Below, piece by piece: positions 1 through 6,916 of a DNA stretch of 6,934 bases (positions are counted from its first letter, which is position 1; each line of letters opens with the position of its first letter). The DNA is from an uncultured Rubrivivax sp. (lineage in GTDB: Bacteria > Pseudomonadota > Gammaproteobacteria > Burkholderiales > Burkholderiaceae_C), in assembly GCA_937975735.1 (NCBI GenBank), contig CALJUI010000277.1:1-6934 (forward strand), read 5' to 3'. Below the pieces are notes generated by a model that did not search any database, was not told the DNA's origin, and saw only the letters and a list, made by a program, of their open reading frames with translations. A program made the translations under genes and the position numbers.

Positions 1-1
1 G

Positions 2-1444
2 CCCGCCGCGCCGGACACCGAGCGGGTCGTCGTCACGACCGACGTCGTTCGCGCCACCTTCGACAGCCGTGGCGGCACTCTGGTCTCGCTCGAACTGCTC
101 GGCTTCAAGGACCAGTCGGACCCGAACCGCGCCGTGCGCCTGATGGAGCAGAGCGCCAACCGTGTCTACCTGGCGCAGACCGGCCTGATCGCCGCGCAGG
201 CCGGCACCACGCTGCCGAACCACCTGACGCCGATGACCGTGCAGCCGGGCGAGCGCACGCTGGCCGACGGCGCCAAGTCGCTCAGCATCGCCTTCGACGC
301 GACCACGCCGGACGGCAGCCGGCTGACCAAGACCTTCACCTTCGAGCGCGGCCGCTACGTGGTCGGCGTGCGCCACGAGTTCAGCAATGCCGGCGCGGCG
401 CCGGTGGCGCCGCAGCTGTACCTGCAGCTGGCCCGCGACGGCAACCCGCCGGAGGGCGAATCGTCGCTGTACTTCACCTTCACCGGACCGGCGCTGTACA
501 CCGAGGCGAAGAAGTTCCAGAAGATCGACTTCAAGGACATCGGCAAGGGCAAGGCCGAGCACGAGCGCCAGGCCGACGACGGCTGGATCGCGATGGTCCA
601 GCACTACTTCGCCTCGGCCTGGCTGTTGCCGCCCGGCACGCCGCGCGAGTTCCGCACCGCCAAGGTCGCCGACAACCTGTACTCGATCGCGATGGTCACG
701 CCGCTCGGCGAGGTCGCGCCCGGGGCCACGGCGTCGTTCGACGCGCGGCTGTACGCCGGCCCGCAGGAGGAGTACCGGCTGGCCGACCTGGCGCCGGGGC
801 TGGATCTGGTCAAGGACTACGGCTGGTTCACGGTGCTGGCCAAGCCGCTGTTCTGGCTGCTGACCCAACTGCACAGCCTCATCGGCAACTGGGGCTGGGC
901 AATCGTCGGCCTGGTCGTCGTGCTGAAGATCGCCTTCTACTGGCTCAACGCCAGCGCCTACAAGTCAATGGCCAAGATGAAGGCCATCAACCCGAAGGTG
1001 ATGGAGATGCGCGAGCGGCTGAAGGACAAGCCGCAGCAGATGCAGCAGGAGATGATGCGCATCTACCGCGAGGAGAAGGTCAACCCGCTCGGCGGCTGCC
1101 TGCCGATCCTGGTGCAGATGCCGTTCTTCATCGCGCTGTACTGGGTGCTGCTGTCCAGCGTCGAGATGCGCAACGCGCCGTGGATCGGCTGGATCAGCGA
1201 CCTGTCGGCGATCGACCCCTGGTTCATCCTGCCGATCCTGATGACGCTGTCCTCGCTGTTCCAGGTCTGGCTCAACCCGAAGCCGCCCGATCCGATGCAG
1301 GCGCGGATGATGTGGCTGATGCCGCTGATGTTCTCGGTGATGTTCTTCTTCTTCCCGGCCGGCCTGGTGCTGTACTGGCTGACGAACAACATCCTGTCGA
1401 TCGCCCAGCAGTGGTGGATCAACAAGCGACTCGGGGTCGCCTGA
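2..1444 (+). CDS. yidC: Membrane protein insertase YidC (5' end outside the window)
   Basis: YidC inserts and folds inner-membrane proteins, alone or with SecYEG. The frame is open from base 2 to the TGA at 1442-1444, giving 480 residues. The N-terminal membrane anchor and true start lie to the left, so the GTG at 134 is internal. The first two thirds is the periplasmic beta-rich P1 domain, including the stretch RATFDSRGGTLVSLEL. From about nt 820 come the core membrane segments. The cytoplasmic loop reads YKSMAKMKAINPKV and then EKVNPLGGCLPILVQMPFF, both hallmark YidC/Oxa1/Alb3 sequences, followed by FFFPAGLVLYWLTNN near the end. The charged residue of the hydrophilic groove, Arg366 in E. 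coli, is a lysine here (AAG at 926-928), which I recall as usual in betaproteobacteria. The C-terminus is short and ends KRLGVA. Codon use is very GC-rich, like mnmE, so this is core chromosome. Confidence 0.97.
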   Translation, partial: PAAPDTERVVVTTDVVRATFDSRGGTLVSLELLGFKDQSDPNRAVRLMEQSANRVYLAQTGLIAAQAGTTLPNHLTPMTVQPGERTLADGAKSLSIAFDATTPDGSRLTKTFTFERGRYVVGVRHEFSNAGAAPVAPQLYLQLARDGNPPEGESSLYFTFTGPALYTEAKKFQKIDFKDIGKGKAEHERQADDGWIAMVQHYFASAWLLPPGTPREFRTAKVADNLYSIAMVTPLGEVAPGATASFDARLYAGPQEEYRLADLAPGLDLVKDYGWFTVLAKPLFWLLTQLHSLIGNWGWAIVGLVVVLKIAFYWLNASAYKSMAKMKAINPKVMEMRERLKDKPQQMQQEMMRIYREEKVNPLGGCLPILVQMPFFIALYWVLLSSVEMRNAPWIGWISDLSAIDPWFILPILMTLSSLFQVWLNPKPPDPMQARMMWLMPLMFSVMFFFFPAGLVLYWLTNNILSIAQQWWINKRLGVA

Positions 1445-1582
1445 AGCCGCCGAGTTCGTGCATCCGCCGCGAACGCCGGCACTCCCCGCTGCTGGGGGGT
1501 TGTCCGGCTGCCCCCGGCGGCCGACGATACCGTCATGCGGGTCGACCCGGTCAGTCAGTGGCCGGCTCAGGAGGCGGTTGAC

Positions 1583-1612
1583 GCGCGACCCGGCCTGACC
1601 GGCCGGGCGCGC
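1583..1612 (+). other. Strong GC-rich hairpin between yidC and mnmE
   Basis: GCGCG, a single bulged A, then CCCGGCC pairs with GGCCGGG and CGCGC around a 5-nt TGACC loop. This gives a perfect 12-bp stem apart from the bulge. It begins 138 nt after the yidC stop and ends 52 nt before the mnmE start. There is no T-tract after it, so it is not a standard intrinsic terminator. It could stabilise the yidC mRNA 3' end, help factor-dependent termination, or attenuate mnmE. The structure is seen directly; the function is not known. The rest of the 1445-1664 gap shows no gene. A second, weaker stem lies at 1481-1500 (7 bp with one wobble), also without a T-tract. Confidence 0.45.
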
Positions 1613-1664
1613 CAGACGCTCCGCCCGCGCCACCCGCCGCCGGCGCGTCAGAATCACCAGCACC

Positions 1665-3053
1665 ATGCGCGCCGCCACCCGGGCCCTCGGCCGCCACCGC
1701 GACCCGATCGTCGCCATCGCCACCGCACCCGGGCGCGGCGCGGTCGGCATCGTGCGTGCCTCGGGCCGCGACCTCGCGCCGCTGATCGACGCGATCTGCG
1801 CCCGGCCGCTGGCGCCGCGCACCGCGCACTACGGCCCCTTCCTCGACGCCGCCGGCCAGCCCATCGACCAGGGCCTGGCGTTGCACTTCCCGGCGCCGCA
1901 CTCCTACACCGGCGAGGAGGTGCTCGAACTGCAGGCCCATGGCGGCCCGGTGGTGCTGCAGCTGCTGCTCGCCCGATGTCTTGAAGCCGGCGCTCACATC
2001 GGCATCCGCGTCGCGGAACCGGGCGAGTTCACCGAGCGGGCCTTCCTGAACGACAAGCTCGACCTGGCCCAGGCCGAGGCCGTCGCCGACCTGATCGACG
2101 CGAGCACCGAGGCCGCGGCGCGCTCCGCCGGGCGGGCCTTGTCGGGCGTGTTCTCGCAGCGCATCGACGCGCTGGCTAAGCAGTTGATCGAGCTGCGCAT
2201 GCTGGTCGAGGCGACGCTCGACTTCCCCGAGGAGGAGATCGACTTCCTCGAGAAGGCCGGTGCGCGCGGCCGGCTCGACGCGGCAACGACGGCGCTGGAT
2301 GCGCTGATCGACGGCGCGCGCCAGGGCGCGCTGCTGCGCGACGGCATGCGCGTGGTGCTCGCCGGCCAGCCCAACGTCGGCAAGAGTTCGCTGCTCAACG
2401 CGCTGGCCGGCGCCGAGCTGGCCATCGTCACCGCGATCCCCGGCACCACGCGCGACCGCGTCTCGCAGACGATCCAGATCGAGGGCGTGCCGGTGCACGT
2501 GATCGACACCGCCGGGCTGCGCGGCGACGCGCAGGCCAGCGACGAGGTCGAGCGCATCGGCATCGGCCGCAGCTGGGAAGCGATCGCCGACGCCGACGCG
2601 GTGATCTTCCTGCACGACCTGACGCGCCGCGGCGAGCCGGCCTACGAGGCGGCCGAGGCGCAGATCGCCGAACGACTGCCGCGTGGCGCGCTGCAGGTCT
2701 ACAACAAGGCCGACCTGGCCGCGGCAGACGATCTGCCGGCCGGCAGTCTGCGGCTGTCGGCGCGCACCGGCGACGGCCTGGAGCGCCTGCGCGCCGAACT
2801 GCTCGCGCGCGCCGGCTGGCACGCGATGCCCGACGGCGTCTTCATCGCCCGCGCCCGGCACCTGCAGGCGCTGGGCCGCGCGCGCGGGCACCTGCAGGCC
2901 GCGCAGGCGCAGGCGGCGCTGGCCGATGCGGCGCTCGACCTGCTGGCCGAGGAACTGCGGCTGGCGCACGATGCGCTGGGCGAGATCACCGGGCAGTTCA
3001 CCGCCGACGACCTGCTGGGCGAGATCTTCGGGCGCTTCTGCATCGGGAAATAG
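1665..3053 (+). CDS. mnmE: tRNA uridine-5-carboxymethylaminomethyl(34) synthesis GTPase MnmE
   Basis: MnmE (TrmE, ThdF) works in the cytoplasm with MnmG to place the (carboxymethyl)aminomethyl group on wobble uridine 34 of certain tRNAs, using GTP hydrolysis and a tetrahydrofolate one-carbon donor. The 462 residues match the usual family length of about 450-460. The N-terminal folate-binding domain starts with DPIVAIATAPGRGAVGIVR (residues 13-31). A helical domain follows, with the G domain inserted in it: G1 GQPNVGKSS (234-242), G2 TTRD (261-264), G3 DTAG (281-284), G4 NKAD (347-350) and G5 SA (365-366). The C-terminus ends in the conserved FCIGK with its invariant cysteine (Cys459). ATG 1665 is chosen because the family homology begins a few codons later and no closer ATG exists. 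I see no clear Shine-Dalgarno sequence. The gene keeps an intact end although its last 18 bp appear to be an island attachment site. Confidence 0.97.
   Translation: MRAATRALGRHRDPIVAIATAPGRGAVGIVRASGRDLAPLIDAICARPLAPRTAHYGPFLDAAGQPIDQGLALHFPAPHSYTGEEVLELQAHGGPVVLQLLLARCLEAGAHIGIRVAEPGEFTERAFLNDKLDLAQAEAVADLIDASTEAAARSAGRALSGVFSQRIDALAKQLIELRMLVEATLDFPEEEIDFLEKAGARGRLDAATTALDALIDGARQGALLRDGMRVVLAGQPNVGKSSLLNALAGAELAIVTAIPGTTRDRVSQTIQIEGVPVHVIDTAGLRGDAQASDEVERIGIGRSWEAIADADAVIFLHDLTRRGEPAYEAAEAQIAERLPRGALQVYNKADLAAADDLPAGSLRLSARTGDGLERLRAELLARAGWHAMPDGVFIARARHLQALGRARGHLQAAQAQAALADAALDLLAEELRLAHDALGEITGQFTADDLLGEIFGRFCIGK
3036..3053 (+). other. Probable attL core at the 3' end of mnmE
   Basis: TTCTGCATCGGGAAATAG is the last 18 bp of mnmE, from the Phe codon of FCIGK through the stop. 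SGI1 and related islands integrate at this same 18-bp position of thdF/trmE; the SGI1 site, as I remember it, is TTCTGTATTGGTAAGTAA. A tyrosine integrase gene starts 184 bp downstream and base composition changes here, as expected for a left junction. I find no second copy in the window, so attR should lie beyond the right edge. The exact core length and crossover point cannot be fixed from one junction. Confidence 0.65.
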
Positions 3054-3102
3054 CTTGGTGTTCAACGGGCTCCATCAGAATTTAGAGCAGCGTTGAAAAA
3101 GC

Positions 3103-3133
3103 TTGTATAAACAGCGTCTTAGTGTCCTAGAAT
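3103..3133 (+). promoter_or_regulatory. Possible weak integrase promoter
   Basis: TAGAAT at 3128-3133 matches five of six bases of the sigma-70 -10 consensus. A poor -35 (TTGTAT, 3103-3108) lies 19 bp upstream. TATAAA at 3106-3111 is an alternative -10 but has no convincing -35. Position is the main support: the site lies just upstream of the repeat cluster and the integrase start. If TAGAAT is used, transcription would start at about 3140, inside the first repeat copy, so a repeat-bound protein could block it. Confidence 0.2.
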
Positions 3134-3136
3134 GTC

Positions 3137-3227
3137 CGCTTGGACCCAGTGACAGCCGGCGGCTAGTGGGTCCAAGTATGGGTCCAAGTAGCAACTTGCG
3201 CCCGCCGATCCCGGTTACTTGGACCCA
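3137..3227. repeat. Four-copy 12-bp repeat cluster upstream of the integrase
   Basis: The unit TGGGTCCAAGTA occurs twice in exact tandem (3167-3178 and 3179-3190) and once as a perfect inverted copy (3216-3227). A second inverted copy at 3137-3148 matches 10 of 12 bases. The orientation pattern is inverted, direct, direct, inverted. It forms two adjacent perfect stems: 3139-3148 with 3167-3176 (10 bp, 18-nt loop) and 3179-3190 with 3216-3227 (12 bp, 25-nt loop). Repeats of this kind next to attL and the integrase start are best explained as arm-type sites bound by the integrase N-terminal domain, which may also repress the gene. As RNA, the second stem would end 10 nt before the ATG and touch the ribosome binding site. 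The repeats are seen directly; the role is inferred. Confidence 0.7.
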
Positions 3228-3237
3228 GCGAGGCACC

Positions 3238-4464
3238 ATGGCGCTCACCGACACGGCCCTTAAGGCCCTCAGGCCGAAGGACAAGCCCTACACCGTGACC
3301 GACGACCGTGGCCTGTACGTCGAGGTCTTTCCCACTGGCGGCATCGTCTGGCGCTACCGCTACCGGGTGGCTGGCAAGCGGGAGAAGCTGACGCTGGGCA
3401 AGTACCCCGCCCTGACGCTGAAGAACGCTCGCATCAAACGCGACGAAGCTGCCCAGGCCGCGGCGATGGACAAGTCGCCCGCCCGACAGAAGCAGCTAGC
3501 CAAGCAAGCGGCGGCGGACGCCACGACCGTTTCGGAGTTCGGTGAGCGCTTCTTCCGCGAGATCGTGGCCAAGGACCGCCAAGACATCACCATCCCCCGG
3601 CGCTACTTCGACAAGGCCATCGTCCCGGCTATTGGCACCAAGCCCGTGCGCGACGTCACTACCGAGGACGTGCGGGCCATCATCTGGAAGAAGAAGGACG
3701 AAGGTTTCGACGCGGCGGCCGGGAACATCCGCGGCGTGCTCAAGCGCCTATTCGACTACGCGATGACGGCCGGGCTCGTGAACGTGAACCCGGTGCTCTC
3801 GCTGCCGATGCGCCATGTGCACAAGGCCAAGTCCCGCGATCGCGCGCTCTCGCCGGACGAGATCCGGAAGTTCCTGGTAGCCGCCTTCGAGTCCAACATC
3901 CGTCGTCAGTTCAAGCTCGGCTTGCACCTGATCCTACTGACGATGGTGCGCAAGTCCGAGCTGCTGCTGGCGCGCTGGGAGCATGTGGACTTCGAGAAGG
4001 GCGAGTGGCACATCCCCGTCGAACACTCGAAGACCGGCAAGGCACACATCGTCTACCTCTCCCGTCAGGCTGCTGCGATCTTCAGGGATCTGCAGGCTCT
4101 GGCCGCAGGCAGCGAGTTGGTGATGCCGGGCCGAGGAAGCTTGACCAAGCCCTTCGCGCACAACGCTATCAACAATGCACTCAAGGTGGCGCTGGCGGGC
4201 CAGGACATCCCGGCCTTCACGATCCATGACCTTCGGCGAACCGCATCGACACTGCTGCATGAGAACGGCTGGGCCTCGGACGTGGTTGAGAAGGCGCTCA
4301 ATCACACCATCGGCGGCGTGCGCGGCGTCTACAACCGTGCCGAGTACGAATCGCAACGGCGGGACATGCTTCAGTTCTGGGCAAATTACATTGAAAGTCT
4401 GATTACGCGCGGCCAGTTGATACTCGGCAGCTTCCGACGATCGGCGGCGCCGCTAGCAAGCTGA
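3238..4464 (+). CDS. P4-like tyrosine site-specific integrase
   Basis: Predicted to catalyse integration and excision of the island at the 3' end of mnmE. From ATG 3238 the protein has 408 residues, typical for P4-like integrases. Residues 1-85 or so match the DUF4102-type arm-binding domain (starts MALTDTALKALRPKDKPY, then GLYVEV, LTLGKYPALTLKNAR). Residues about 95-185 form the core-binding SAM-like domain. The catalytic domain has Arg238 (TMVRKSEL), Lys265 (HSKTGKAH), His330 and Arg333 (HDLRR), His356 (ALNHTIGG) and the nucleophile Tyr365 (VYNRAEY). All expected residues are present, so it is probably active. The frame stays open upstream to 3103, but that extension only translates the 12-bp repeats into GPS-rich sequence, while family homology begins at 3238. 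GAGG at 3230-3233 supports this start. It is codirectional with mnmE and convergent with the cargo operon; only 57 bp separate the two stop codons, with no obvious terminator. Confidence 0.95.
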   Translation: MALTDTALKALRPKDKPYTVTDDRGLYVEVFPTGGIVWRYRYRVAGKREKLTLGKYPALTLKNARIKRDEAAQAAAMDKSPARQKQLAKQAAADATTVSEFGERFFREIVAKDRQDITIPRRYFDKAIVPAIGTKPVRDVTTEDVRAIIWKKKDEGFDAAAGNIRGVLKRLFDYAMTAGLVNVNPVLSLPMRHVHKAKSRDRALSPDEIRKFLVAAFESNIRRQFKLGLHLILLTMVRKSELLLARWEHVDFEKGEWHIPVEHSKTGKAHIVYLSRQAAAIFRDLQALAAGSELVMPGRGSLTKPFAHNAINNALKVALAGQDIPAFTIHDLRRTASTLLHENGWASDVVEKALNHTIGGVRGVYNRAEYESQRRDMLQFWANYIESLITRGQLILGSFRRSAAPLAS

Positions 4465-4465
4465 G

Positions 4466-4475
4466 CAGTGCACTG
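4466..4475. repeat. 10-bp perfect palindrome between convergent genes
   Basis: CAGTGCACTG sits in the 57-bp gap between the stop of the integrase and the stop of the opposite-strand PLD-like gene. It has no loop and no T-tract, so it does not look like an intrinsic terminator. A palindrome of this size can arise by chance. No other structure is visible in the gap. Confidence 0.3.
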
Positions 4476-4521
4476 ATCTGACGCGCCCAGTAAGTAGTAT
4501 GAGCTGCTCCGGCTGTCGGAA

Positions 4522-5442
4522 TTAGCGTTGGCGGCCGCGGCGCCCGAGTGGGACTTCCACTGCCTGCACGATGGGTGCATGGTCTGCGCGTTCGTGATAT
4601 CGCCACAAATGCAAGTCCAAGATAGCGGTGGACATGGGCCCGGCTCGGGTCCTTAGTTGATTCGACAGTTGCTGAAAGCCATTGTCAATCGAGACACCGC
4701 CTTTGACAGAGAACAGGTACCGCGCGTGCATCTTTTGCGACGTACCCATGTCGTCCAACAGATTCAGGGTGACTGGCAACTCCTGAGTGATCGACCGACC
4801 GGCTCTTCGAATCGCTTCCCTCAACTCCGCCGCAGTTCTTTGTGACTGCCAAAGCACCAGTTCAGCCCTCGACCAAATCGTCAGCGACATGACTGGGCGC
4901 ACCGCCATTCTTTGAAGCAGGACGCGAAGCACGTTTGCATAGCTGTCCCGGCACGGATCGAAGTAGGGATCGACGATGTGGATGTCGCCTCTGACTTCGA
5001 GAATGATCGAACAGACTCGACAAATCTCTTGCGGTGTCGCTGCGATCTCCTCTTCGGCGGTCGCATCAAGTGCGAAGTCATCGACAGCGACGAGCCCCTC
5101 GGGCAATTCATGGTTGCCTTCCGGTCCCACAACGGCGGACAACAACTTGGGTGACGGCTTGGCGGTCAGCTTCGCTGCCTCGGTACGCCAGTCTGACCCG
5201 CCCCATGGCAGGTGTGGTCGAGTCAGCACCGCCATTCGCTCACGCGCTCGACGAAGAGCCAGTTTGGCTCGCTGTTGTTCGACTGGTCGTGCCTTAGCAA
5301 ACTGCGATGCGACCTCCAACTCCCAACTTCGTGGCAGCGCGGCCAAGTAGTGACCAGAAGTTGGCCCGAAACGCTCCAAGAAAAGCTTCAGCTCAGTCGC
5401 AGTTCCCACAAAGCCAGGCTCGGCAGCGTAGAGCTCATTCAT
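4522..5442 (-). CDS. Putative phospholipase-D-like partner of the ATPase
   Basis: A 306-residue protein of unknown function, with no signal peptide or membrane segment seen. Residues 154-163 read IHIVDPYFDP, a hydrophobic strand followed by Asp158-Pro-Tyr-Phe-Asp162, as in divergent PLD-like proteins. A second block at 238-256 reads MHARYLFSVKGGVSIDNGF, with His239, Arg241-Tyr242, Gly248-Gly249 and Gly255-Phe256. It resembles the HxK region of the PLD fold, but arginine replaces lysine and only one such block is present. The N-terminal about 120 residues are charged and helical (for example KLALRRARERMAVL, 60-73) and I do not recognise them. The ATG lies inside the end of the upstream ATPase gene (ATGAATGA, 8-bp overlap), so the two are very likely co-translated. 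By analogy with other ATPase-effector pairs it may be a nuclease or other effector controlled by the ATPase, but that is inference. The PLD assignment rests on motif resemblance only. Confidence 0.7.
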   Translation of the reverse strand: MNELYAAEPGFVGTATELKLFLERFGPTSGHYLAALPRSWELEVASQFAKARPVEQQRAKLALRRARERMAVLTRPHLPWGGSDWRTEAAKLTAKPSPKLLSAVVGPEGNHELPEGLVAVDDFALDATAEEEIAATPQEICRVCSIILEVRGDIHIVDPYFDPCRDSYANVLRVLLQRMAVRPVMSLTIWSRAELVLWQSQRTAAELREAIRRAGRSITQELPVTLNLLDDMGTSQKMHARYLFSVKGGVSIDNGFQQLSNQLRTRAGPMSTAILDLHLWRYHERADHAPIVQAVEVPLGRRGRQR

Positions 5443-6916
5443 GACTCAGCGGCCCGCCGTCGGCGAAGAGCTCCTGGTCTCGCTCGTCAAAGAAGCCCCT
5501 CGGCCATCGGTCCAGGAAGTCTCCGTCATCGGAAACCCTCAACCGGCGAACCCGCGTGCCCCCACTCGACTGCGGGTCAAAGTAGACGACCACCAAGTCC
5601 TCTGCCGAGATAATTAGGTCCGGCGGCAACGTGCTACGCGGCTGCGCGCCCTCCCGCACGCGGCGCAGCAAACGGAGCAGAAGGTGTTCGCTGTGCGTTT
5701 CGATGATCGTTGTGCGCGCGCTGTGGGTTGCCTCGATCACAACGTCCCCCAACGCGGCCTGAAGCGCAGGGTGAAGGTGAAGTTCCGGCTGCTGGACGAA
5801 CACCGAACCGGAAGATTTCGGGGCGATCAACTGGACAAGCACAGGCAGCAGGTACCCGAGACCACTTCCCACGTCTTCGAACTCAAGCCGTCGGCCGTCG
5901 CCATCCTGGAGTTGCAGGCGAACGAGGAACTTCGCTCCCGAAATGTCAGTCGGATCATGCGTTGCTTCGACGATCGACTTCAGCAAGTGCGAATCCAGAA
6001 TCGCCTCAACGTCGACAGTACAGCGATAGAGCTTGTCCACGAAAAGCGATTCGGAAAGCGCTCGATTGACTCGCTTATGAACCGACCATTCTTCTGGTAC
6101 CGAACTCATGAAAAAATCGGTCGAGACGACTTCGTTGAACGTCTCGCCCCACCAGTCTTCGAAGAGACCCCGCGTCAGGTACAAATAGTCTGGGTTCGGC
6201 CGGACCTCGACCCCAGGGCGCGCGGCCGCGATGACGGTCCCGGTTTCATTCACTCGTTGGAACGCAAACAGCAACTCGTTGGGCGTGGGGATCTGGCGCG
6301 ACGCGTCCACGACAGCCAGTGACGTCAATCGAGCTGATTCTGCACAGACAATGCCCAGTACGGCCTCGAAAGACGCAGCGAACTCATCAAACGCTCGCTC
6401 AGCTAAGCGGAGGTAGTTGCTGCCATCGACAGTGAGATCCACTGACGTATCACCAGCGTCGGACACGAAAGCGTCCTTCATCATGCCGACCTCAAGCCGC
6501 CACTTGTGGAAATCAGCACCGAGCCGCCAGTTGTATACACCATCCACGATCGCCAACCGGGTTTGAGGAACTTTCGTAAAGGCGTCGGCATGTCTTGTGC
6601 GCAGCTTCGCCCCACGCAGAGACGGATGTCCTAGGTTTAGCGATATTGACTCGGGGGATGCCCCAAGAAGGTGGCGGCCATTGACCTTGATCTCGAACGC
6701 GGCAACGAGTGGCATGAGCCCCGGCCTGGGAGTTGATGCGAGTGGCCACCCCTTGAGTTCGATGTGCACGGTCTCTGCAGCACCTCGAGGCCCCACTAGA
6801 TCGAAAAGTTCGTTACGAAGACCCGACGCGATCGTCGAGGCCGGCCCCCGACGCGACACGACCAAGCCGGCCCGACCAACGTCGCCGGCGACAAGAGCAA
6901 GGGCGTCCTCGCACAA
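5435..6916 (-). CDS. ABC/OLD-like ATPase with DUF3696-type C-terminus, 5' end abnormal or incomplete
   Basis: The 493-residue frame encodes the C-terminal and middle parts of an AAA_15/AAA_21 (OLD/RecF/SMC-like) ATPase. The signature-like motif EDVGSGLGYLLPVLVQL lies at 347-363, the Walker B region SVFVQQPELHLHP at 371-383 with Glu378 as likely catalytic base, and the H-loop ETHSEHLLLRL at 406-416. The end, with VVYFDP (443-448) and DRWPRGFFDERDQELF (469-484), matches the DUF3696 domain typical of one branch of these ATPases. Proteins of this family normally begin with a P-loop (GxxGxGKS/T), which is missing. The frame starts at a TTG (6914-6916) two codons after an in-frame TGA (6920-6922). 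The first residues (LCEDALALVAGD) look like the helix that follows a P-loop. The gene is therefore probably frameshifted, cut by a junction, or disrupted, rather than naturally starting here; a true TTG start cannot be excluded. It overlaps the downstream gene by 8 bp. Its promoter is outside the window. Confidence 0.8.
   Translation of the reverse strand: MCEDALALVAGDVGRAGLVVSRRGPASTIASGLRNELFDLVGPRGAAETVHIELKGWPLASTPRPGLMPLVAAFEIKVNGRHLLGASPESISLNLGHPSLRGAKLRTRHADAFTKVPQTRLAIVDGVYNWRLGADFHKWRLEVGMMKDAFVSDAGDTSVDLTVDGSNYLRLAERAFDEFAASFEAVLGIVCAESARLTSLAVVDASRQIPTPNELLFAFQRVNETGTVIAAARPGVEVRPNPDYLYLTRGLFEDWWGETFNEVVSTDFFMSSVPEEWSVHKRVNRALSESLFVDKLYRCTVDVEAILDSHLLKSIVEATHDPTDISGAKFLVRLQLQDGDGRRLEFEDVGSGLGYLLPVLVQLIAPKSSGSVFVQQPELHLHPALQAALGDVVIEATHSARTTIIETHSEHLLLRLLRRVREGAQPRSTLPPDLIISAEDLVVVYFDPQSSGGTRVRRLRVSDDGDFLDRWPRGFFDERDQELFADGGPLSHE

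Noticed and set aside
1481..1500. Possible terminator stem after yidC
   Set aside because: The 7-bp stem has one wobble pair and is followed by TGTCCGGC rather than a T-tract, so termination is not supported.
965..1822. 285-codon open frame on the minus strand opposite yidC and the gap
   Set aside because: Arg/His/Gln-rich shadow without any recognisable domain, covering well-supported yidC sequence.
1551..3065. 504-codon open frame on the minus strand opposite mnmE
   Set aside because: Low-complexity Arg/Gly/Ala/Val/Gln-rich translation that mirrors mnmE. Such shadows are expected opposite very GC-rich genes, and mnmE has full family motifs.
3103..3237. 45-codon N-terminal extension of the integrase frame
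   Set aside because: It translates the 12-bp repeats and has no family homology; the DUF4102 domain starts at the ATG at 3238 with a GAGG upstream.
5684..6322. 212-codon open frame on the plus strand opposite the ATPase
   Set aside because: Translation has no recognisable motif, and the opposite strand carries clear ATPase motifs (signature, Walker B, H-loop).
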